Part shown: positions 34,937 to 43,751 of the stretch, one piece after another
Layout: the number at the start of each line of letters is the position of its first letter
How positions within the stretch are numbered: position 1 is the stretch's first letter
Source of the DNA: Sinorhizobium shofinae
GTDB lineage: Bacteria; Pseudomonadota; Alphaproteobacteria; Rhizobiales; Rhizobiaceae
NCBI GenBank assembly: GCA_001704765.1
Contig: MBFK01000187.1
Coordinates: 31,294-95,293, forward strand
DNA length: 64,000 bases
Reading direction: 5' to 3'
Position numbers and translations under genes: made by a program
The notes under the pieces: generated by a model
The model's input: only the letters and a program-made list of their open reading frames with translations
Databases searched by the model: none
What the model was told of the DNA's origin: nothing

Positions 34937-34964
34937 GCCTGCCCCCTAAAGGAGGGGGACAGGC
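34937..34964 (+). terminator. Stem-loop after kduD
   Basis: GCCTGCCCCCT (34937-34947) pairs with AGGGGGACAGGC (34953-34964) with one bulged base and a five-base loop. No T-run follows, so it may be a weak terminator or an mRNA-stabilising stem. Confidence 0.45.
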
Positions 34965-35092
34965 TCCCCAATCCGCACCGCTCTTCAATTTGATATTTTC
35001 TGTAGATATAATCTGCTTCGCGGTCATACTGCCATCGGCGCGGACAGGGCGTTCGTGCGCCGGAAATGGTGACAACCCATCAGGAGGCGTTC

Positions 35093-36457
35093 TTGCTCTA
35101 CGATGTCGCTGTTGTCGGTTCGGGATTCTCGGCGATCGCCGCCACGATCCACCTTCTCCGTCTGCTGCCGCCCTCCGCCTCGATAGCGGTTGTCGGCGAC
35201 GATCCCGGCTTCGGCAGGGGAACCGCCTATCGAACGGAGTTCTATGTTCATCGGCTGAACGTTCCTGCCGGCCGCATGAGCGTTTTTCCCGAGGAGCCGG
35301 ATGATTTCGTCCGATGGCTCGAACGGCACGAGCGACAGGCGACAGCGGACGGCTTCGCATCGCGCGGAGACTATGGTCTCTATCTGCGCGACCGGCTCGC
35401 CGCGCAGCTGCGCGATGACGATCGACCCGCCCGCTTCGATTTCATCAAGGCAAAGGCGACGAATTGCGTCCAATGCGGCGACACGGGGCTCGTCTTTCAT
35501 CTCAACAATGGCGCCGAGCTGAGGGCGCGCAACGTCGTGCTCTGTCTCGGCGTCGGCAATGCCGACCTGCCGCTCGATCGCAGGAAAATCGGCGCGGGCG
35601 TAGAAAAGCGGATCGTGCGCAACCCCTGGCGGCTGAGCTGGCTTTCGAAGGTTGGTAGGGGCGAAAGGATCTGCATTTTCGGCTCGGGATTGACGATGAT
35701 CGATCAGGTGCTCGCCCTGCGGGTTCATGGCCATCGCGGCCCCATCCGTGTCCTGTCGCGCCGGGGCCTTTTACCGCGTGCGCATGCGCCGGCCGGCGAG
35801 CGCTCGCCGCCTCTCGAACCTAAGCTTGCGCAATCGCGCGACATCAGTGACTTGCTTGCCGGATTTCGCCGGCAGGTTCGCCGCGACGCGGACTGGCGTG
35901 GCCTGATGGATGGCCTGCGGCCGATGACGCAAAGGCTTTGGCAGGACCTGACGGAAGAACAGCGCGCCCGGTTCCTGCGCCACGGGCTTGCCTGGTGGAA
36001 CGTGCATCGTCACCGGATCGCCCCGGAGGTGGCCTCGCGCTTCGATGCCTTGCGAAAAGATGGCATCGTCACCGTTCACGCCGGCTTTCTGCAGGCGATC
36101 GAGGCGGGCGCGCGCGGCGCGTCGGTCAGCTACAGGGAGAGACAGAGCGGCCGGCACCTTTCCTTCAATGCGGATTGGATCGTCAATTGCACCGGCATGG
36201 AGCGCGCCGGTGTCGCGCATTCGCCGCTGCTGCAGCAAATGCAGCGGCAGGGGTTGATTACCCAGGACGCGCTCGGTCTCGGTCTTTCCGTCGACGCGGG
36301 CTCGCGCGTCCTCGGTGGAAACCGGGAGCCGCAGCCCGGACTCTATGCCGTCGGCGCTTTGACGGCCGGCCAGTTCTGGGAGATCACGGCAGTGCCGGAC
36401 ATTCGGGTGCAGGCGCAAGCCGTCGCCGGCGCGATCGCCTCGAGTTTGCGGGTCTAG
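35093..36457 (+). CDS. FAD/NAD(P)-binding protein, copy 1
   Basis: About 454 residues from a TTG at 35093, preferred because AGGAGG lies five bases upstream (an ATG at 35066 lacks one). GSGFSAIA near the N-terminus binds FAD; GFGRGTAYRT and HRLNVPAGRMSVFPEE are signatures of the NAD_binding_9 family, to which HpyO-like oxidoreductases belong. A second dinucleotide fold is in ICIFGSGLTMIDQVL. WWNVHRHRIAPEV is shared with the paralog at 36.8-38.3 kb. The substrate is unknown. No electron-transfer partner is nearby, and the only linked gene is the paralog. Confidence 0.75.
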   Translation: MLYDVAVVGSGFSAIAATIHLLRLLPPSASIAVVGDDPGFGRGTAYRTEFYVHRLNVPAGRMSVFPEEPDDFVRWLERHERQATADGFASRGDYGLYLRDRLAAQLRDDDRPARFDFIKAKATNCVQCGDTGLVFHLNNGAELRARNVVLCLGVGNADLPLDRRKIGAGVEKRIVRNPWRLSWLSKVGRGERICIFGSGLTMIDQVLALRVHGHRGPIRVLSRRGLLPRAHAPAGERSPPLEPKLAQSRDISDLLAGFRRQVRRDADWRGLMDGLRPMTQRLWQDLTEEQRARFLRHGLAWWNVHRHRIAPEVASRFDALRKDGIVTVHAGFLQAIEAGARGASVSYRERQSGRHLSFNADWIVNCTGMERAGVAHSPLLQQMQRQGLITQDALGLGLSVDAGSRVLGGNREPQPGLYAVGALTAGQFWEITAVPDIRVQAQAVAGAIASSLRV

Positions 36458-36660
36458 TAGCGCGTTGCGATGCGCCCCCATTGCTTGAGCTTGGCGAAGA
36501 AGCCTTCGATGCCCAAGCGGTTGGCGACCTTGTCGTAGCTATGCTGGTATTTCCGATGGCTACTCGGGGGATGACCGGTTCGCCCCCGTGGTTGAGGATG
36601 ATGTGGTGTAATCGATCGGCATCGTAGGCGCGATCGGCGATGACCATACAAGCGCGTGCG
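36454..36660 (-). mobile_element. IS5-type transposase remnant
   Basis: On the minus strand a fragment reads VIADRAYDADRLHHIIL and HGGEPVIPR, then after a frameshift near 36570 continues as SYDKVANRLGIEGFFAKLKQ and WGRIATRY. This is the C-terminal DDE part (the aspartate and the final glutamate in GIEGFF) of an IS5-family transposase. The first two thirds and both terminal repeats were not found. It fills most of the gap between the two FAD paralogs; the remaining ~185 bases up to the next gene show nothing I recognise. Confidence 0.75.
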
Positions 36661-36845
36661 ACATCTTTCCTTTGAAGGCTTCACATGCGAGGCTTGGATT
36701 GCGCCATGGCCGCTGGCGGCGTGCAGGAAAAACGTTCAGAATCTTTTTTGTATAGAAGACTTAATTTTTATTGCGGCCAGCGGCACGCTAGCTTTCCACC
36801 AGTCCGACCGCGCCTCGAGCGGCGGTGCAATAGCGGGAGTGCGGC

Positions 36846-38279
36846 ATGCGAAAACTCGAGCCTTTGCCGGTTGTGGCGATCATCGGAGGCGGCTTCAGCG
36901 GCGCCGCCGTCGCGCTGCATCTGGCACGCAATCTGGGCGCGGGGGGACAGGCACGTATCGTCGTCTTCGAACCGCGCGCAAGGCTCGGTGCCGGCCTTGC
37001 CTATGACACGGCGGAGCCCGCCCATCGCATCAATGTCCCCGCCTTCAAAATGAGTCTTTATCCGGACGAGCCGGAAAGCTTTGCAGACTATATAGTCCGG
37101 GCTGATACGGTCGCCACGGATCCGGGCGCCTATACCGCCGAGGGTATAGCCTATCCGCGGCGATCGGTGTTCGGCGAGTATGTCGCGGCCGAGCTCGCCC
37201 CTTGTCTTGCGGGCGGGGCGATCGAGCACCGGCGCAAGCGGGTGCTCCAGGTCGGCCGACCCGCAGGCCAATGGACTATTCTTGCAGAGGATGGGGAAGC
37301 GCTCGCCGCCGATATTGTCGTGCTTGCGGTCAGCCATCCGGCGCCCTCGCTGCCGAAGGCTTTGCGCCCGCTTTCGTCCTCTCCAAAACTGATCGCCGAT
37401 TCGACGAGGGCCGATGCGCTGGACGGCATCGCGCCGACAGATCGGGTTCTGGTCGTCGGCAATGGTCTGACAGCGGCGGACGTGGTTGCCGCGCTCACGC
37501 AAAGAGGCCACCGCGGGCCTGTCATTTCCATATCGCGGCGCGGCTTGCGGTCCCGCGGCCACCCGGCGGTCGCACAAGACCCGTTTGGCGACTTCGTTTC
37601 CGAACCGATCGGCCGCGCATCCGAGCTTCTTCGCCGCATTCGCCGGACGCTGCGGATCGCCATGCAACAGGGGTTGAGCTGGCATCCCGTTATTGATGCG
37701 GTGCGGGCCCAGGGCCAGCAGATCTGGCAGGCCTTGCCGGTCATCGAAGGCCGCCGCATCGCCCGCCTGGCGCGCGCCTATTGGGACGTGCATCGTTTCC
37801 GCATAGCGCCGCAGGTCGAAGATGTGCTGGACCAGGCCGTCGAAAACGGCCGACTTGAAATTCTCGCCGCCTCCATTGCATCGGCGTCGAGCGAAGGCGG
37901 GGAGATCACGGTTGACCTCAGGCAACGGGGCCTCGACGCACCGCGCCGCATCGCCGTGGACGCAATCGTGGTGACCACGGGCCCGGCTCATGGTGAAATT
38001 CTGAAGTCCCAGCCTTTCCTGGGGGCGCTCGAGAAAGAGGGCGTGCTCAGCCCTTGCGAAACCGGCCTTGGGATCGCCTGCGATCTTCACGCCCGCGCCG
38101 TTGGCGCCGACGGGCGGGTGGAACCGAGCCTCTTCATCGCCGGGCCGCTGGCGCGCGGCACCTTCGGCGAATTGATGGGGCTGCCCCAGGTGACCGAACA
38201 TGCGGTTTTTGTGGCCCGCGAAATCGAGGCGCTGCTTGTGCGCGGCGAAGCGAACCGGCTTCACCCCGCCGCCGGCTGA
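36846..38279 (+). CDS. FAD/NAD(P)-binding protein, copy 2
   Basis: A 477-residue paralog of the gene at 35.1 kb. GGGFSGAAVALHLARN binds FAD, LGAGLAYDTAEPAHRINVPA and FKMSLYPDEPESF match the NAD_binding_9 family, and VLVVGNGLTAADVVAAL is the second dinucleotide fold. YWDVHRFRIAPQVEDVLDQA corresponds to WWNVHRHRIAPEV of copy 1. GGGAG lies seven bases before the ATG. The reaction is not known. Two divergent copies around an IS scar suggest an old duplication with separate roles. Confidence 0.75.
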   Translation: MRKLEPLPVVAIIGGGFSGAAVALHLARNLGAGGQARIVVFEPRARLGAGLAYDTAEPAHRINVPAFKMSLYPDEPESFADYIVRADTVATDPGAYTAEGIAYPRRSVFGEYVAAELAPCLAGGAIEHRRKRVLQVGRPAGQWTILAEDGEALAADIVVLAVSHPAPSLPKALRPLSSSPKLIADSTRADALDGIAPTDRVLVVGNGLTAADVVAALTQRGHRGPVISISRRGLRSRGHPAVAQDPFGDFVSEPIGRASELLRRIRRTLRIAMQQGLSWHPVIDAVRAQGQQIWQALPVIEGRRIARLARAYWDVHRFRIAPQVEDVLDQAVENGRLEILAASIASASSEGGEITVDLRQRGLDAPRRIAVDAIVVTTGPAHGEILKSQPFLGALEKEGVLSPCETGLGIACDLHARAVGADGRVEPSLFIAGPLARGTFGELMGLPQVTEHAVFVAREIEALLVRGEANRLHPAAG

Positions 38280-38675
38280 GTGTGCAAAGGCAGAGGCGCG
38301 ACGCAATTCGCGACGGCCGCAGTCAATGCAGGATGAAATTCAAGTGCTGTCAGCGGTCGCGGCCCTGCACGTGCATCCCGAGAAGCCGCGGCCAACGCTG
38401 ACATCGGCCGCGTCAATTCCGATGATCCTGCGAGGATATTATTTCCGCTTCAAGACAGCGGCTTGAATTGTAATTCCCGGAATGCTCAGACCACTTCCGC
38501 AATTAAATTTGGTTTCGCCATTGCATATCTCAATGCAGCGGCTATATATAGCCCGTCGAACATTGCTTGAGACCTTTGCCTACGCGCCAAAGCGCTTCGT
38601 CAGATTTCCTCTCAAATATCGATCAAGCCGGGCAAATACTCGCCCGTAATCTCCACCGATTGAAAGGAAATCGTT
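38280..38675. promoter_or_regulatory. cspA upstream region and long leader
   Basis: About 395 bases without a gene. It becomes AT-rich towards cspA and holds the perfect palindrome GGCTATATATAGCC (38540-38553), 123 bases before the cspA start. Cold-shock genes often have long structured leaders; the palindrome may be part of the promoter or the leader. No coding frame is supported. Confidence 0.45.
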
Positions 38676-38885
38676 ATGAGCTCAGGCACCGTAAAGTGGT
38701 TCAACAGCACCAAGGGCTTCGGTTTCATCCAGCCCGACGACGGCACGACGGACGTGTTCGTCCATATTTCCGCGGTTGAACGCGCCGGATTGCGCTCGCT
38801 CGTCGAGGGCCAGAAGGTCACCTACGACCTCGTCCGCGACAACAAGTCCGGCAAGAGCTCGGCAGACAATCTGCGAGCCGCCTAA
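38676..38885 (+). CDS. cspA: Cold-shock protein, CspA family
   Basis: A 69-residue single cold-shock domain. KGFGFIQP is RNP1 and VFVHIS is RNP2, so it binds single-stranded nucleic acid as an RNA chaperone. KWFNSTKGFGF is near-invariant in the family. GAAAGGAAA lies seven bases before the ATG. A terminator at 38986-39011 ends the transcript before the next gene. Confidence 0.95.
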   Translation: MSSGTVKWFNSTKGFGFIQPDDGTTDVFVHISAVERAGLRSLVEGQKVTYDLVRDNKSGKSSADNLRAA

Positions 38886-38985
38886 TTTGTCATTCGCCTC
38901 CGCTGACCACGGATGTACTGGCAGGGAGCGTTTGAATGACAGAGCGTCGTTGCGCGTCTGAAAGGACGCGCGGCGCTCAAGAGGA

Positions 38986-39011
38986 GGTCGGGGTAACGCC
39001 CGGCCTTTTTT
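38986..39011 (+). terminator. Rho-independent terminator of cspA
   Basis: GGTCGGG (38986-38992) pairs with CCCGGCC (38999-39005, one G-T wobble) across a short loop and is followed by TTTTTT (39006-39011). It is the clearest intrinsic terminator in the window. Confidence 0.75.
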
Positions 39012-39052
39012 GCTTGTGCCACCTGCATGCGGCACGCACGAAGGAGATGGCG

Positions 39053-39340
39053 ATGAGCCGGAACACCTACAGCGTTGGCGATACGGTCGTCCTGAGGGCC
39101 GACCTTATGCGGACGTTGGCCGCCGACAGGTCCTGCCGCATCGTCGGCATCCTGCCCGCAGCCGAGCACGGAGAAGCGCAGTATCGCGTCCGGTTCGGAA
39201 CCGAGACCTTCGAACGACGCATCTTCGAACACGATATCGATCCTGCGGAAACCGCCTTGCCGGTCAGTGAACGCGGTCCAGCGGCAACGGTCAGCGGCAC
39301 GCCTTGGCTTAAGCCCTTGAGTATCAGGACGGCCAAGTGA
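39053..39340 (+). CDS. Small conserved protein between cspA and rpsU
   Basis: A 95-residue protein. AAGGAG lies six bases before the ATG at 39053; another in-frame ATG at 39047 is too close to it. SRNTYSVGDTVVLRADLMR and QYRVRFGTETFERRIFEHDI suggest a small beta-barrel (SH3-like) fold. No named domain is recognised. The protein is basic to neutral and cytoplasmic. Its location in a cspA-rpsU group suggests a role in cold adaptation or translation (inference only). Confidence 0.65.
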   Translation: MSRNTYSVGDTVVLRADLMRTLAADRSCRIVGILPAAEHGEAQYRVRFGTETFERRIFEHDIDPAETALPVSERGPAATVSGTPWLKPLSIRTAK

Positions 39341-39468
39341 AATGGCTGCCCTCAGCGCCCACGCGCCCTACAAGCCCCGCAAAGCTGCTGAGCACTTTGA
39401 ATTCCGCCGCCATCGGTTCTGATCGAAGAAAACATGTAGCAATCTCATCAACACGGAAAGGATATACT

Positions 39469-39705
39469 TTGCAGGTACTCGTCAGAGACAATAATGTCGA
39501 CCAAGCTCTCCGCGTTCTCAAGAAGAAGATGCAACGCGAAGGCGTCTTCCGCGAAATGAAGATGCGCAGCGCCTACGAAAAGCCATCTGAAAAACGTGCC
39601 CGCGAAAAGGCCGAGGCCGTTCGCCGCACGCGCAAGCTTGCGCGCAAGAAACTGCAGCGCGAAGGCCTCCTGCCCTCGCCGAAGAAAGTGGCTCGCACGC
39701 GCTGA
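39469..39705 (+). CDS. rpsU: 30S ribosomal protein S21
   Basis: A 78-residue very basic protein. QVLVRDNNVDQALRVLKKK and REGVFREMKMR are the S21 core, and the long Lys/Arg C-terminus (ARKKLQREGLLPSPKKV) is typical of rhizobia. The start is TTG, since QVLVRDN always follows the initiator residue in this family and no ATG is available; AAAGGA lies about eight bases upstream. It takes part in start-site recognition on the small subunit. Rhizobia often hold more than one rpsU, one of them near a cspA gene, so this may be an accessory copy. Confidence 0.9.
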   Translation: MQVLVRDNNVDQALRVLKKKMQREGVFREMKMRSAYEKPSEKRAREKAEAVRRTRKLARKKLQREGLLPSPKKVARTR

Positions 39706-40034
39706 TCGCTTCTCATGATCAGAATGTGGGCTACGGACGAAAAGCGCTCATGTTTTTCCTCGTCCCGCGCAAAGCTGTTCCGTCCTTCGCTTGAAGGGCG
39801 GGAAGCGCTCTGGCGCTCTACGTTTCGCCACGTCAAAGAATCCATTGTGCCGCGCGCCTGTGGAGGTGCGCGAAGGTCGTCTTAAGGGTCTAGCCGCTCA
39901 CGGTGCCGGAGGGGCACGGCCGGAAACGCGCTCAAGGTCGCTGCGTATTTTCATTCGGCTGTCTGGTGTAAAGCACAGGTTCTTCGCACAAGCCGTGGAG
40001 CAAAGCTAGACAAGCGACTGCTTACTATGATCGC
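39706..40034. other. Intergenic region rpsU / debranching enzyme
   Basis: This gap of about 330 bases separates convergent genes. It holds a 9-base stem, CCGTCCTTC (39780-39788) with GAAGGGCGG (39793-39801, one wobble) and a GCTT loop, without a T-run. It may be a terminator for rpsU. Nothing else was recognised. Confidence 0.4.
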
Positions 40035-42221
40035 TCAGATGAGCGTCACCACGCGTACATGCCCACGCCGCTCGAGGACGTCGATGACGACGCGTGTGCC
40101 GGAGCGGTTTGCGGCAACGTCGACGGAGCCGGAGCCGATCTGCAGGTTCTTAATCTCGAGCTCCTCGATGAAATCAGGCAGGTAGGGCGTGTCGAAGGTA
40201 ATCTGCATCTGCTTCGTATAGAATTCAATTCCCAGGCAGGACTGGATCAGCGACAGGGGCGCTGCGGCCGCCCATGCCTGTGGGATGCAGGCGACCGGGT
40301 AGAAGGTCGGGCCCTGGGCGCGCTTGCGCGGAAAACCGCAGAAGAGCTCCGGCAGGCGGCGCAGGTCGATATAGGTCGAAGCGGCAAACAGGCCCTCGAA
40401 TATCCGGGCCGCCTGCCGACGGTAGCCGTAGCGCGCCAGGCCAAGCGCGATCAATGCGTTGTCGTGCGGCCACACCGAGCCATTGTGGTAACTCATCGGA
40501 TTGTAGCGGCTTTCGGTGACCGGCACGGTGCGTATCCCCCAGCCCGAAAACGAGGCGCCGGACATTAGCGTTTTTGCGACCACTTCGGCCCGCTCTGGTA
40601 TGGCCAGCCCGGTGAGCAGGGCATGGCCGGCATTGGAGGAGCGGACCCGGCAGGGCTGCTTGTCGCGGTCAAGCGCGAGCACATAGGTGCCGAGCTCCTG
40701 ATCGAAGAAGACAGAGTCGAAGCGATGCCGCAAATCGTCGGCGCGGCGGGTGAACTCTATGGCCCGATCCTCGTGACCCAGAACCCGCAGCATCCTCGAG
40801 GCCGCCTCCCAGGCGCCGTAGACATAGGCCTGTACCTCCACGATCGCGATCGGGCCTCTGGCAAGCGTGCCGTCCGCGTGGAAGACGGAGTCATGGCTGT
40901 CCTTCCAACCCTGATTGATAAGGCCTTCCTCGGTCCGTCGGCCGTACTCGACGAAGCCATCGCCGTCGCGATCGCCATGGTCATCGATCCACTTCAGCGC
41001 GGCCTCGATGTTCGGCCAGATCGTCCGGATCGTCGCAATGTCGCCCGTGCGCTGGAGGTACTGCCCCGCCAGCATCACGAAAAGGGGGGTCGAATCGACG
41101 CTTCCGTAATAGCGGCGGAACGGCACTTCCCGTAATTCGGCCATTTCACCGAAGCGAACCTCGTGCAGGATCTTGCCTGGCTCGGCATCCGACAAGGGGT
41201 CGAAATCGGTCGCCTGGTTGGCGGCCAGGTGCGCGAGAACGCCGCGGGCGATCTCCGGATCGAGCCACAGGGTTTCGATGGCCGTGATGATCGCGTCGCG
41301 GCCGAAAGCCGTACTGAACCAGGGGATCCCCGCATAGGGATAGGGACCCTCGTTGGTGTCGGTAATGAGCATGTAGAGGTCGGATATGCTGCGGCGAGCG
41401 ACCTCGTTGAAGACTTCGTTCGAACTGATGATTGACGCTGCCCGTCCTGAAGATGCGCGTAGAGCACGCCGCGCATCCCTCAGCGCAAAGAAGAACGACC
41501 TGTGGCCGATCGGAATCGCGGGCTCACGCTGGCAGTTGATCTCAAAAAACAGCGTTCGGCTTTGGCCGGGTGCGAGCCCGATCTCGTAAACGGCTTCGGC
41601 TGCGGACAGATGCGAGGGCGGCGGATCGAAACCGAGGCGGGTCGTCCGCTTCTGACCGTCGAGCCCAGTATAGGAGAGATGAACCTCGTTTCGCTTGGTC
41701 GTCGGCGGATGCACCTGGCCGCGCTGCTTGCGCTGCTTGCCGCGGACCTCGAACAAATCCGCAAAGTCGGCCGCAAAGGCCAGCCTGATTTCTATTCGCT
41801 GCGGCTTTTCATGGAAGCTGCGCACCAGAAGCCGTTCGTAACAGGTGCCGTTCCAGAGAAAACGAGATCGCCTGAGATGGATCGAATCATGGGCGAGGGC
41901 GAGTGCGCCGCTGTCGTCCAGGAAGTCGGGATTGGTCAGATCACAGGTCAGCGTCGCGTTGTCGTCTCTGAGTGTCGAGGAGAGAAGCAATGGCCGAGCG
42001 CCATTGATAGTCACGGCAAGATGGGAGAGGTGGCGGGTATCGCGATGAAACAATCCCTCGGGACTGTTGGGTCCCGAATAGGCATCGCCGTTGTGATCGA
42101 AAACGGCGAAGGTATCGCCGTGCTTCAGGGTGTTCGGGCGCCGTTCCTGGAGGGATGTGGCTGCCGAAACCGAATATTCAGGTGGCTCGGGGGCCGAAGA
42201 GTCGACGATCGCAGAAGACAT
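40035..42221 (-). CDS. Amylo-alpha-1,6-glucosidase (glycogen debranching-like)
   Basis: A 728-residue cytoplasmic protein with an N-terminal GDE_N_bis beta domain (FAVFDHNGDAYSGPN, GLFHRDTRHLSHL) and a C-terminal (alpha/alpha)6 GDE_C catalytic domain. YPYAGIPWFSTAFGRDAI, LINQGWKDSHDSVFH and MSYHNGSVWPHDNAL are hallmark motifs, with acidic residues in each. The start at 42221 gives SSAIVDS and has AGGGAAG about six bases upstream; the open frame continues to 42506 without a better site. Proteins of this type hydrolyse alpha-1,6 branches of glycogen or related storage glucans. It is not in an operon with glycogen genes. Confidence 0.85.
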   Translation of the reverse strand: MSSAIVDSSAPEPPEYSVSAATSLQERRPNTLKHGDTFAVFDHNGDAYSGPNSPEGLFHRDTRHLSHLAVTINGARPLLLSSTLRDDNATLTCDLTNPDFLDDSGALALAHDSIHLRRSRFLWNGTCYERLLVRSFHEKPQRIEIRLAFAADFADLFEVRGKQRKQRGQVHPPTTKRNEVHLSYTGLDGQKRTTRLGFDPPPSHLSAAEAVYEIGLAPGQSRTLFFEINCQREPAIPIGHRSFFFALRDARRALRASSGRAASIISSNEVFNEVARRSISDLYMLITDTNEGPYPYAGIPWFSTAFGRDAIITAIETLWLDPEIARGVLAHLAANQATDFDPLSDAEPGKILHEVRFGEMAELREVPFRRYYGSVDSTPLFVMLAGQYLQRTGDIATIRTIWPNIEAALKWIDDHGDRDGDGFVEYGRRTEEGLINQGWKDSHDSVFHADGTLARGPIAIVEVQAYVYGAWEAASRMLRVLGHEDRAIEFTRRADDLRHRFDSVFFDQELGTYVLALDRDKQPCRVRSSNAGHALLTGLAIPERAEVVAKTLMSGASFSGWGIRTVPVTESRYNPMSYHNGSVWPHDNALIALGLARYGYRRQAARIFEGLFAASTYIDLRRLPELFCGFPRKRAQGPTFYPVACIPQAWAAAAPLSLIQSCLGIEFYTKQMQITFDTPYLPDFIEELEIKNLQIGSGSVDVAANRSGTRVVIDVLERRGHVRVVTLI

Positions 42222-42730
42222 GGCGCTTCCCTTGCAAGACTTGCGCATTACCTTGGGTCGTTTGCAAACTTCCCGGAGAGACCGACAGAACTCGAGGCCG
42301 GCTCTGCCAGCCTTACAGTAAGCCTGGTTCGCGGCTGCAGGCGACGCGCTCGACCCACCTTGAAAGCGCACATTGCCGGGCGGATGTCGCAGATTCCATT
42401 CGCCATTTTCTCCTCCATGGCAGGGCTGCTCCGCTCCGCCCGAGCGGCCAGATTCTGAGGAGTACGCGCCGGATATCGCCGGGCGCCCGCGAATGTCTGT
42501 TAACAACAGCCTCCAGATTTTGTTCCGGGCCGACGGGGAAATTAGCCAGCCCCAGGAGTACGAAATTTCAAGACATCTCCTTCGCCGGAAAATGGCCAGT
42601 GCGCAGCAGCCACACAGGTGGCGCCGGCTCGTCCTTTCCTTGCGCCTCGCGTGGCCTCAAATGGAACAAGGCCGCAAGTGGCTGGTTTGAATGACATAAA
42701 CAGTCGCGTTCCGCGACGGAAGGAGCCAAG
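42222..42730. other. Intergenic region before the envelope-protein operon
   Basis: About 500 bases between divergent genes. Several short open frames exist on the plus strand, but none has a ribosome site or family resemblance. Promoters for both sides must lie here. No clear dyad or consensus promoter was recognised. Confidence 0.35.
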
Positions 42731-43339
42731 ATGAACAATGAGACAAGTGGCCGCCGCCCCGGTGACCAACCCGGTTGGCCTTCAACGACACCGGAAAGTG
42801 CCGGCAGTCAGCCTGGCGCGGAAGCGAGCGAAGGCGAGGCCGCCACGGAGCGTTCCCTTCAGCAAGTCGTACGTGAGGATCTGAATGAACTCCGGCAATT
42901 CGCCGATGAGCAGACGGAGCAAGCCAAGGACGCTGTCAGCCGCGTCGCTGAAGACGAGAAGAACCTGGCAGCACGCCAACTGAGTGGCGTCGCAACGGCC
43001 CTCGAGAAAGTCGGCGGTGAACTCGAACAGTCGGATCAACAGGCCCTTGGCAGGTATGCCAAACAGATGGGCAGCTCGCTTCAGGGTTTTGCGCGCGATA
43101 TCGAGGGGCGCAATTTCGGCGAAATTGCCGGGATGGCTGAAGACTTCGGCCGAAAGCAACCGCTCGCCTTTCTCGGCATGGCGGCGATCGCCGGATTGGC
43201 TGCCAGTCGCTTCCTGACCGCCTCGGCGCATCGCCGCAACAGGCGGGCCGTTTCGCAACCGTACTCGCCGTCGCCATCGGGAAGTGCCCGACCCAGTGAA
43301 AGCGGGTGGAATTTTGAAGAGGATCGGCGCAATGGTTAA
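42731..43339 (+). CDS. Envelope-associated helical protein, unknown function
   Basis: A 202-residue protein. Its first 40 residues are low-complexity (Pro, Gly, Ser, Glu). A long amphipathic helix region (LQQVVREDLNELRQFADEQT, then repeated helices to ~140) follows, then a membrane segment near residues 145-162 (PLAFLGMAAIAGLAASRFL) and a basic, disordered tail. AAGGAG lies seven bases before the ATG. It is the first of three overlapping genes whose products look like the holin-like/DUF3618 group, common in Rhizobiales. The function is not known; a membrane-bound stress role is a guess. Confidence 0.65.
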   Translation: MNNETSGRRPGDQPGWPSTTPESAGSQPGAEASEGEAATERSLQQVVREDLNELRQFADEQTEQAKDAVSRVAEDEKNLAARQLSGVATALEKVGGELEQSDQQALGRYAKQMGSSLQGFARDIEGRNFGEIAGMAEDFGRKQPLAFLGMAAIAGLAASRFLTASAHRRNRRAVSQPYSPSPSGSARPSESGWNFEEDRRNG

Positions 43340-43751
43340 CCATCGGGACGACCGCCCCCTGTCGGAACTCATGACCGGTCTGGTGGCGGATTTATCTGGG
43401 CTGTTCCGCAAGGAAATAGATCTGGCCAAGGCCGAGGCGTCCGAGAATTTGAACCGGGCGATAGGCAGCCTGGAGACGCTTCTTGTCGGCTTGATCTTCG
43501 CAATCGGTGCGATTGGCGTGCTGTTGAGCGCCGCCGTCCAGGGACTGGGCGCCTTTCTCGTCGCACAGGGCATGACCGAACCAAATGCCGACGCCTTGTC
43601 GGCTGTCATCATAGGCGTCGTCGTCGCGTTCCTCGCCTGGGCGATGATCTCGCGCAGCCTCTCGTCGTTGCGAGGCAGCAGTCTCAAGTTCGATAAAACG
43701 GCAACCTCCCTGCAGCGCGACCTCGACGTTGTGAAGGAGAGAGTGCAATGA
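43332..43751 (+). CDS. Phage-holin-superfamily (DUF1469) membrane protein
   Basis: A 139-residue protein with an amphipathic N-terminus (LVADLSGLFRKEIDLAKAEA) and two membrane helices (about residues 48-75 and 88-108). This matches the holin-like DUF1469 family, which is not restricted to phages; no other phage gene is nearby. The ATG at 43332 lies inside the preceding gene, with GAGG upstream. The 3' end overlaps the next gene by four bases. Confidence 0.75.
   Translation: MVNHRDDRPLSELMTGLVADLSGLFRKEIDLAKAEASENLNRAIGSLETLLVGLIFAIGAIGVLLSAAVQGLGAFLVAQGMTEPNADALSAVIIGVVVAFLAWAMISRSLSSLRGSSLKFDKTATSLQRDLDVVKERVQ

Noticed and set aside
39791..40009. A 72-residue frame between rpsU and the debranching enzyme
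   Set aside because: Composition is like non-coding GC-rich sequence and it begins inside a stem-loop; no family resemblance.
42373..42690. A 105-residue frame in the gap before the envelope operon
   Set aside because: Pro/Arg/Ser-rich, no ribosome site, overlapped by other frames of the same kind.
43332..43751. The holin-like gene as a sign of a prophage
   Set aside because: DUF1469 proteins are chromosomal in many rhizobia, and no other phage gene is near.
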